Source: Arenibacter catalasegens
Lineage (GTDB): Bacteria > Bacteroidota > Bacteroidia > Flavobacteriales > Flavobacteriaceae
NCBI RefSeq assembly: GCF_002909235.1
Contig: NZ_PHQQ01000021.1
Location: forward strand, 44,949 to 108,948
Reading direction: 5' to 3'
DNA: 64,000 nt
The position numbers and the translations under genes are program-made. The notes under the pieces are model-generated. The model was not told the origin of the DNA, did no database searches, and worked only from the letters and a program-made list of their open reading frames with translations. Below are positions 57,530-64,000 of this stretch, piece after piece; within the stretch, counting starts at the first letter, position 1, and the number at the start of each line of letters is the position of its first letter.

Positions 57530-59776
57530 TTACTTAGAGGGCATAGGTTCACTAATAACCCCTAAATATCTTCCCATCCAATATGGCAATAGCCAGATAT
57601 CGCCAGCAGAAAATTCTTCAGAACCATCTTTGGCGTATTCTCTGTCCAATCTAAACATATTGGCGTTGTGTCTTTGTACCGGTCTTTCGTCCGGGGGTAA
57701 CACTTCACTAAGGGTCTGTTCCCTAAAATTGGGTTCCAAGAAGGTGACATCTTTTCTATGGCTGTTCATAATGTTCCAGGATACCATATCCATGGGATGT
57801 TCCCTAAGGTACCAGGCGGCCTCTTCCAAGTCGAATTCCTGTGTTCCGGTGAGGGCGGTTATAATATTCCAAGCGCCTTCTTTTTCTGGTCTTTCAATTT
57901 CCCAGTGATCAATGATAGCGTCTTTAAATTTTGTTTTTAGGGTGTCGTTAAAGGCATATTTATAAAGGCCCCAGTATCCTACAAAGTACATTTCATCATC
58001 GGAATGGTTCCAAGATTCGGATAACATCTTACTCCAATCATCGGAATCATCCGGCGCTTTGGCCACATCTTTCATGGGCCACATTAGGTTATCTAAATAA
58101 CCGTGATTATCCATTAGATCAAAGGCTTTTTCCTTGTATTTTTCCTTGCCTGTAAAATGATAGGCCGTTTGCAACATTGCTATAATATTGGAGGCATTAA
58201 TTTTTCTATCACCTACCATTTTTGGACGTTCATTTACGTATTCAGGATTCCATCGGCCCCACGTGGTGGGTTTGCCATCAAAATCTACCATATACAGATC
58301 GTTTCTTACAATATGGCTCATTAGAGTGTCTATAAGTACAATGGCGCGATCTTTAAGATCGTTGTCCATGAGTTCGGCCATAGCGCCATAGGCAAAAATA
58401 TGCCCAATGGCTTCATCGCTACTAGTGGTAGATTTCCAATCCCATTCAGGATCATTGGCAGGTTGCCATCTTTCAGGATCATGCAAGCGCTCTTTATAAC
58501 CACTTCTTTCAAAGGATCTGGAAGGAAAGCCTGGTACATTATTAATGCTGAACAACCTTTCCATAGCACCCATAGCCTCCCTACAGTTCTGTAGTGCATC
58601 TTCGGATTTGGTCACCTCATAACGAAAAACTTCTCCAGCTAGGTACATGGTAGTCCAAAGTCCGTCGTTGTCGGAATCGGAAAGTCGCCCTGAATCAAAA
58701 TTTCCATCTTCCATGCCTACCAAAGTCGCATTGAACCCAAGTCGGATATGTCTATTGCGTACCTGTTTTTCATAGTACTGGGCCTTGTCGAACAGGGTCA
58801 TTTCCCTATATACTATTTGTCCAAGTCCGGCCTCGGTCAATACAAGGATAGAACCATCGGTGCCTTTGGATATATGTTTTACCTTATTGCTTGGCAGCCA
58901 GCGTTTGCCATAATAATAATTGAATTTACCATCTTTCTTGAGCATAAATGCTCCTTTGGTGGATCCAAACCAGAGGTGGCCATCAATTTCTTCAACATAG
59001 GTGATTTCTGTCCACGGCAATTTGATTTTCTTTTCTCCAATTTGCTTTCCTGTTGTGGCATCTACTTCCAAATATCCATCCAAAGTGGTAAGTATCAACT
59101 TGTTTTGCAATAGGGCAAAGGAGGTGAAATTACCGTTTTGGAAAACCGTTTTCAAGCTTTGATCTTTTGGGTTGAAGGAAGCAATGGATTTGTCTCCCAA
59201 TATCCAGAAGGTATTGTTTTTAGGGTTGAATTTAATTGCGATCACCTTGTCCTTGTCAAGGGCTCCCATCCAACTCTTCTTGTTTTTGGAAACATATTGA
59301 AGTTTTTGGCCTTCACTGATCAAAAATTCGAAATCGCTGCCTGCCGCAATTATATTGGCCTTCGGTAATTCGTGTTTCAGGTAAAGACTACCTGCCCAAG
59401 CGTTACTGAGTACCGCTTTATCATCTAGATACACAAACTGATCTTTATATATGGTCATTGCCGAAATATTCTTATCGGTTAACGGGCGGTAGGTCTTATC
59501 CTGAATAAGGACTCCGGGATATAGGAACTGTCCGTCGTGGGTGCGCAATAAGCCTTCCGATGAAGCCACTTGGATAACTTCATTACGGTCCATAAAGGCC
59601 TGTGACAAGATAAGATTTTCCTCTTGCTTGTTGAATTTTATGCTATAATCCTGCAGGTAAGGTACATCCTTATAAACAGGTAGCGATGCTGTATTTGTTT
59701 CACTTTTAGGTGATTCTGAACAAGATATGGTGACCAAGAGTACGGCCCATATTAAATTGCGAAAGCTTTTTCTCAT
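57530..59776 (-). CDS. Propeller plus alpha-toroid lipoprotein (paralog 1)
   Basis: 748 residues, lipobox LLVTISC (Cys19). First gene of the cluster. N-terminal propeller to about 330 with GHLWFGSTKGAFMLKKDGK and GSILVLTEAGLGQIV, as in hybrid two-component sensor propellers but with no kinase. Toroid-like domain: GLWTTMYLAGEVFRYEV (about 370), SRSFERSGY, TTSSDEAIGHIFAYGAM (about 452), DFDGKPTTWGRWNPEYVN, NHSDDEMYFVGYWGLY, NSHRKDVTFL, GDIWLLPYWMGRYLGVIS. Close to paralog 2 throughout. An exported lyase or glycosidase is inferred from the fold pattern; the family is not one I can name. Confidence 0.75.
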   Translation of the reverse strand: MRKSFRNLIWAVLLVTISCSESPKSETNTASLPVYKDVPYLQDYSIKFNKQEENLILSQAFMDRNEVIQVASSEGLLRTHDGQFLYPGVLIQDKTYRPLTDKNISAMTIYKDQFVYLDDKAVLSNAWAGSLYLKHELPKANIIAAGSDFEFLISEGQKLQYVSKNKKSWMGALDKDKVIAIKFNPKNNTFWILGDKSIASFNPKDQSLKTVFQNGNFTSFALLQNKLILTTLDGYLEVDATTGKQIGEKKIKLPWTEITYVEEIDGHLWFGSTKGAFMLKKDGKFNYYYGKRWLPSNKVKHISKGTDGSILVLTEAGLGQIVYREMTLFDKAQYYEKQVRNRHIRLGFNATLVGMEDGNFDSGRLSDSDNDGLWTTMYLAGEVFRYEVTKSEDALQNCREAMGAMERLFSINNVPGFPSRSFERSGYKERLHDPERWQPANDPEWDWKSTTSSDEAIGHIFAYGAMAELMDNDLKDRAIVLIDTLMSHIVRNDLYMVDFDGKPTTWGRWNPEYVNERPKMVGDRKINASNIIAMLQTAYHFTGKEKYKEKAFDLMDNHGYLDNLMWPMKDVAKAPDDSDDWSKMLSESWNHSDDEMYFVGYWGLYKYAFNDTLKTKFKDAIIDHWEIERPEKEGAWNIITALTGTQEFDLEEAAWYLREHPMDMVSWNIMNSHRKDVTFLEPNFREQTLSEVLPPDERPVQRHNANMFRLDREYAKDGSEEFSAGDIWLLPYWMGRYLGVISEPMPSK

Positions 59777-60179
59777 GTAATTAATTATTATGGTTGCATT
59801 AAATGCGTGATGTGCAATGACTAGTATTAATTGGTATGCAATAAATAAGGTACAACAGCCTTCTACAAATAAACCCTATTTGCGAGTAGGGAACTTCCTA
59901 TATTTTACATGATTTACATCATATATTATCTTAATTCTTAATTTCTACCTCATTTTTTAAATAAAGTGTTAGAATAATTGAAATTTGGATGTTTCTGACT
60001 ATTGAAATTGGCAAGAAATTGATTATTGATGAAGTAGGTGTTCGGGAAATGAAAATCTTTTGGAAGCTAGAAGAGGTTAATTTGATAATGTGTCCATTTG
60101 GAAATGGGTGAATGTAAAAATGGGCATAAAGCATTGCTAATTGGGTATTGTTCAAAAGGTACTTTAAGTTAAAACTTTC

Positions 60180-60325
60180 GGCTCCTTCCCTTGAAGGACC
60201 CCACCCTAGCCCCCGCCAAAGGGCGGGGCAGGCTCTCCCCAAGGGGAGGGAATTTGTTAGGATGTGTTAATATATTTTTAAGATTTATTCCCCCTCCTCG
60301 GGAGGGGGTTAGGGGGAGGACTTTT
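60180..60325. repeat. Type C intergenic repeat, short copy
   Basis: GCTCCTTCCCTTGAAGG, CCTAGCCCCCGCC, GGGCGGGGCAGGCTCTCCCC and an inverted GGGAGGGGGTTAGGGGGAGG arm. Closely matches the element at 50.4-50.7 kb on the other side of the cluster. 59777-60179 is AT-rich and holds the presumed cluster promoter but no clear consensus box. Confidence 0.75.
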
Positions 60326-60451
60326 GGTCACTTCGACAAAGTCCCTTTTTGGACTCCCGATAGTTACCTTGAACATTAAACTTTGAACATTGGACCTAGA
60401 ATATGAAATTTTAACTGACCACTGTTTATTAAAAACTGTTCACTGTAAGAA

Positions 60452-60690
60452 GCAGATTGCCGCGCTGCGCTCGCAATGACGGAACAGGGAAAGCTCCTCC
60501 CTTGTGACGAAGGGAGGTGTCTTCGCATCAGGCGAAGAGGGAGGGTTTTGAAAGCCCAAGTCTTGGGTAAGTGCCAATACATAGGGTTGAGGTACAATGA
60601 TTCGGGATTTCTAACTCCCCTTTCTTTCCCCGCCCAAATGCGGGGTAATTCATTCCCCTCTTCGTTACAAGAGGGGAGCCGTTAGCTGTT
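60452..60690. repeat. Type A half-element followed by a type C element
   Basis: GCAGATTGCCGCGCTGCGC then TCGCAATGACGG (60452-60482), followed by GCTCCTCCCTTGTGACGAAGG, a GGCGAAGAGGGAGGG arm and CCCCGCCCAAATGCGGGG to about 60690. Confidence 0.7.
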
Positions 60691-60768
60691 GAACCCAACA
60701 AGAATTCTCACCTAATAGGTGCGTGATGCGAATGTCTTCATATATACAGGTTCACAATGATGTAACAA

Positions 60769-61164
60769 AAGGAGCTCCTTCCCTTGGTTAAGCCTGTCCC
60801 GCGTTTTCGGCGGGAGGACCAGGTGGATGCCCGCTTTTAAAGCGGGAAGACGAAAGGGATTGAAAACGTAGGTCTTTGGAATGGGTTAAAGGATAGTGTA
60901 ATGGATGAAACACACCCCTAGCCTCTCGCTAAAAATCGGGACAGGCTCTCTCAAGAGGGGAATTGGTTACGTTCTGATAAGTTCCGTCATTGCGAGGAGT
61001 GATAACGACGAAGCAATCTCTAGATAGGAACATGCAGATTGCCGCGCTGCGCCAGCCTGGCGGCTTGGCAGGCTCGCAATGACGGTTTTAGACCTTTCGT
61101 CAGTTCGAGTGCTTCTCGATACAATTTTATTGCGTTTCACTCTATAAAATCACTCGAAGTGACG
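60769..61164. repeat. Composite C-A-B repeat, copy 1 (about 396 bp)
   Basis: Type C (GGAGCTCCTTCCCTTGG ... CTCAAGAGGGGAATTGG), then type A palindrome bounded by CCGTCATTGCGAG and CTCGCAATGACGG, then type B bounded by CGTCAGTTCGAGTG and CACTCGAAGTGACG. Nearly the same sequence is found again at 61815-62211; differences are concentrated in the first 200 bases. Confidence 0.92.
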
Positions 61165-61250
61165 GGCATTCGACCTTCGCCCTTGGATCTATAATATTGA
61201 TTATTGCTAATTGATTACTGTTTACGGTTTACTGTAACAAACAGATTGCC

Positions 61251-61387
61251 GCGCTGCGCTCGCAATGACGGGTTTAGTACCACCGTCAGTTCGAGTGAAA
61301 TGGCGATAGCCATTTTGTATCGAGAACAGAGTGCTTCTCAAATCAATTTTGTTACGTTTCACTCTATAAAATCACTCGAAGTGACGG
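61251..61387. repeat. Type A half-element and type B palindrome
   Basis: CAGATTGCCGCGCTGCGC/TCGCAATGACGG (61251-61272) and a type B unit (61283-61387) from CCGTCAGTTCGAGTG to CACTCGAAGTGACGG with a longer middle than in the composite copies. Confidence 0.75.
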
Positions 61388-61507
61388 GGGCTGTCAACTG
61401 ACCACTGTTTACTGCAAACTGCCCACCAGCTACTTCGATTTCGACTACGCTCAATCTCCGCGAGGACCTTGAACATTGGACCTTGAACATTAAATTTTGA
61501 ACTGTCA

Positions 61508-61720
61508 AAAACCCACCCCTAACCTCCCGCTAAAAGGCGGGACAGGCACTCCCAAGAGGGGAATTGGTTACGTTTTGATAAGTTCCGTCATTGCGAGGAG
61601 TGATAGCGACGAAGCAATCTCTTCATAGGAACAAGCAGATTGCTACGCTTCGTACCCCTTCCGTCTTCTCCTATGTCGAAGCCACCATCCCCTGCCTAGG
61701 GGAAGGAGTTTTTTTTCGTT
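61508..61720. repeat. Diverged C-A element with an inverted C arm
   Basis: ACCCCTAACCTCCCGC, GGCGGGACAGGCACTCCC, CGTCATTGCGAGGAGTGAT, GAAGCAATCTC (to 61640), then CCCCTTCCGTCTTCTCC ... GGGGAAGGAG in the opposite orientation to the other type C elements. Confidence 0.7.
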
Positions 61721-61814
61721 GTTCCAAAAACATAGAATTTTGAATATTTTTTTTATTGCTAATTGTTCACTGTAAGTAGCAAATTGCTTCGCTTCTCTAA
61801 CAATGACGTCACAC

Positions 61815-62211
61815 AAGGAGCTCCTTCCCTTGGTTAAGCCTGTCCCGCGTTTTCGGCGGGAGGACCAGGTGGCTTCCCGCTTTTTCAAGTGGGAAGACGG
61901 AAGGGATTGAAAACGTAGGTCTTTGGAATGGGATAATGGATAATGTAATGGGAGAAACACACCCCTAACCTCCCGCTAAAAAGCGGGACAGGCTCTTCCA
62001 AGAGGGGAATTGGTTACGTTCTGATAAGTTCCGTCATTGCGAGGAGTGATAACGACGAAGCAATCTCTAGATAGGAACATGCAGATTGCCGCGCTGCGCC
62101 AGCCTGGCGGCTTGGCAGGCTCGCAATGACGGTTTTAGATCTTTCGTCAGTTCGAGTGCTTCTCGATACAATTTTATTTCGTTTCACTCTATAAAATCAC
62201 TCGAAGTGACG
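61815..62211. repeat. Composite C-A-B repeat, copy 2 (about 397 bp)
   Basis: Second copy of the 60769-61164 element in the same orientation, 651 bp apart between ends. The A and B parts differ by only a few bases. No open frame or transposase is inside. Between the repeats in 59777-62293 are short AT-rich word-like tandem tracts (for example CCTTGAACATTGGA units near 61470), but no gene. Confidence 0.92.
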
Positions 62212-62293
62212 ACTTTCAACTTTCAAACATTGGACATTGAACTAGTGTCTATTGCCTAATGCCTAATGGCTTTTGGCTGAAGAACACTGTTCA

Positions 62294-63718
62294 CTAACAA
62301 TCACTAAGGTATACCCCTACGGCGAGTCCGCCTTCGGAAGTTTCCTTGTATTTGGTGCTCATATCCTTAGCGGTTTCCCACATAGTGTTTACCACCTTGT
62401 CCAACGGAACTTTTGCATTGGCGGGGTCGGAATCCAATGCCAATTCTGCAGCATTGATGGCTTTTATGGCACCCATGCAATTGCGTTCTATACAAGGTAT
62501 TTGTACCAATCCACCTATGGGGTCACAGGTAAGGCCCAAGTGATGCTCCATGGCAATTTCGGCAGCCATAAGTACTTGCTCCGGAGTACCGCCCATCAGT
62601 TCTGTCAGGGCTGCAGCCGCCATGGCAGAAGAAACGCCTATTTCGGCCTGACAACCACCCATGGCCGCAGAAATAGTAGCGCCCTTTTTAAAAATGCTGC
62701 CTATTTCTCCCGCTACCAGGAGGAACTGCTTTATGTGCTCAAAAGTAGCCTCGTGGTTTTCAATAACCATATAGTACATAAGGACTGCGGGGATTACCCC
62801 GGCACTGCCATTGGTAGGAGCGGTGACCACTCTGCCCAAAGAGGCGTTCACCTCATTGACACTTAAGGCAAAACAGCTCACCCATTTGAGGATGGCCCTA
62901 AATTTAACTTCAGTATTTCTAATGGTAAGCAGCCATTCCTCTGGTGTGGAATAGGGGAGGTCCCCTTTTAATTTTATGTGGGTATCGTAGGCCCTTCGTC
63001 GTACATTTAGTCCGCCTGGAAGGTTTCCTTCTGTATGGCAGCCAATGTACATGCATTCCAGCATGGTATCCCAAATGTGGTGTAGTCCTTTATCTATTTC
63101 AGCATCCGATCGCAGGGAACGTTCATTTACCAACACCAATTGGGAAATGGATTTATTTTCTTTTTTGCAGGCCGCCAATAGGTCTACTCCTTTCTCTATG
63201 GGATAGGGGAAGGCTTTGAAAACTTCCAGTTTCTTTTTGGACCTTTTTAGTTCTTCCTTAACGACAAAGCCACCACCAATGGAATAATAGGTTTCCTTTA
63301 TTATTTTGCTGTTGGATAGGGTAGCCGTAAAAGTAATGCCATTGGCATGAAAAGGTAGAAATTGCCTTTGGAATAAAATATCCAATTTGGGGTCAAAGGA
63401 AATTTCTAGCGTATTGTTCAAAAGCAGCTTTTTACTATCCTGAATGCTTTTGATGATACCGTCAATATTTTTAATGGGAATGGTGACAGGGTCAGCCCCG
63501 GTGAGTCCCAGCATGATGGCCAGATCGGTGGCATGCCCCTTGCCGGTCAAGGCGAGGGAACCATATACTTCAATTTGGATATGGGTAACGGAACGGAACA
63601 CCTTTTTTTCCAGAAGTTCACCAATAAAACGTTCTGCGGCACGCCACGGTCCCAAGGTATGTGAGCTTGATGGCCCAACACCGATTTTAAGCATATCGAA
63701 AACACTAATGCACTCCAT
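62294..63718 (-). CDS. sdaA: L-serine ammonia-lyase, iron-sulfur type
   Basis: Deaminates L-serine to pyruvate and ammonia using a [4Fe-4S] cluster. 474 residues, single-chain type with fused beta and alpha domains. [48 protein letters not shown], and cluster-ligand cysteines Cys356 (GGCQAEIG), Cys398 (LTCDPIGG) and Cys409 (QIPCIERN). glyA in this window makes its substrate, but the genes are 40 kb apart. The tail 63719-64000 has no gene; it holds only AT-rich DNA and a GGTTTAAAGTTCAAGGTTCG tract. Confidence 0.96.
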   Translation of the reverse strand: MECISVFDMLKIGVGPSSSHTLGPWRAAERFIGELLEKKVFRSVTHIQIEVYGSLALTGKGHATDLAIMLGLTGADPVTIPIKNIDGIIKSIQDSKKLLLNNTLEISFDPKLDILFQRQFLPFHANGITFTATLSNSKIIKETYYSIGGGFVVKEELKRSKKKLEVFKAFPYPIEKGVDLLAACKKENKSISQLVLVNERSLRSDAEIDKGLHHIWDTMLECMYIGCHTEGNLPGGLNVRRRAYDTHIKLKGDLPYSTPEEWLLTIRNTEVKFRAILKWVSCFALSVNEVNASLGRVVTAPTNGSAGVIPAVLMYYMVIENHEATFEHIKQFLLVAGEIGSIFKKGATISAAMGGCQAEIGVSSAMAAAALTELMGGTPEQVLMAAEIAMEHHLGLTCDPIGGLVQIPCIERNCMGAIKAINAAELALDSDPANAKVPLDKVVNTMWETAKDMSTKYKETSEGGLAVGVYLSDC

Positions 63719-64000
63719 GGATCAATGAGGTTAATTTTATATGGTAAATATAGGATTATCCATTGGGAATTGTGGTGGGGATTTAGTGGAGTTGGTAGGG
63801 AACTTGGTATCTGATTGTTATTAAGGAGTTTGCAAGGAAGAAGGGTTCGAGGTTTAAAGTTCAAGGTTCGAATAATGTCCATGCCTATATAGCATTGACC
63901 GCTTTTAGTTGAATGTTAATATACATTTATTGATTCTTTTTTCCTTAAACATCTCTTTTTATTTTCAAATTCTACCGGGTTCATTTTTCCTATTGAACTG

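Noticed and set aside
57530..59776. Hybrid two-component sensor reading of the propeller proteins
   Set aside because: No transmembrane segment, histidine kinase or DNA-binding domain follows the propeller; the C-terminal half is a helical domain instead.
59931..60242. Small minus-strand frame sharing a GRACPALWRGLG start with one at 50361-50585
   Set aside because: The shared start is translated type C repeat DNA; the rest of each frame is unrelated intergenic sequence.
60769..62211. Insertion sequence with transposase
   Set aside because: The repeats contain no open frame with transposase motifs; only palindromic non-coding modules are present.
62273..62866. 197-codon plus-strand frame opposite sdaA
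   Set aside because: Antisense shadow of the conserved sdaA coding sequence with no recognisable protein features.
63840..63880. tRNA-like GGTTCGAGG / GGTTCGAAT sequences
   Set aside because: No cloverleaf arms or anticodon stem can be formed; this is the word-like tract also seen at 61.4 kb.

Overview
The window looks like a chromosomal segment from a marine-type flavobacterium (Bacteroidota, Flavobacteriaceae). The evidence is the AT-rich coding DNA, the Bacteroidota promoter pattern (TTG, about 19-21 nt, TAnnTTTG) seen cleanly upstream of several genes, many lipoproteins with a Cys lipobox, a PorP/SprF-like outer-membrane protein, bacillithiol-type YtxJ, an RprX/RprY-like two-component pair and a YbiT-type ABC-F protein. 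I see no phage, transposase, CRISPR array, rRNA or tRNA. The one clear RNA gene is the small SRP RNA at about 30.58 kb.

Layout. 0-3 kb: 3' part of coaE, then a histidine kinase/OmpR regulator pair ending in a good terminator. 3.1-9.5 kb: a minus-strand run (Gfo/Idh oxidoreductase, 3-hydroxyacyl-CoA dehydrogenase, YggS, exonuclease with a GIY-YIG-like module, Kv-like channel with a zinc ribbon, miaA, gluconate kinase). 9.7-21.9 kb: housekeeping and envelope genes (pcm, smpB, lipoproteins, a PorP-like protein with a SPOR-like tail, TetR, clpB, ytxJ, fahA, glyA). 22-27.3 kb: a regulatory block with a TPR sensor kinase and NarL-type regulator, a secreted protein made of six 28-residue repeats, and a LytTR regulator whose receiver has lost its phosphorylation residues. 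27.4-50.2 kb: lipoproteins, SRP RNA, an SDR, transaldolase-like fsa, ABC-F, a lipoprotein gene broken at a TA tract, fasciclin, pheT, leuAB, EamA transporter, RluA, panB.

50.2-62.3 kb is the accessory part. Five minus-strand genes lie in a row: three paralogous exported proteins with an N-terminal two-component-type beta-propeller and a C-terminal alpha-helical toroid-like domain, one DUF3748 (YidR-like) propeller lipoprotein, and a glycerophosphodiester phosphodiesterase. No SusC/SusD pair is present. The block is bracketed by intergenic DNA full of the same GC-richer palindromic repeats (50.2-50.76 kb and 59.8-62.3 kb), including a duplicated composite element of about 396 bp. sdaA follows at the right edge.

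The two candidates for an undescribed system are (i) the propeller/toroid paralog cluster, which looks like an exported glycan-processing set of unknown substrate, and (ii) the secreted 28-residue-repeat protein sitting between a pseudo-receiver LytTR regulator and a TPR sensor kinase/regulator pair. Functions given for both are inference.
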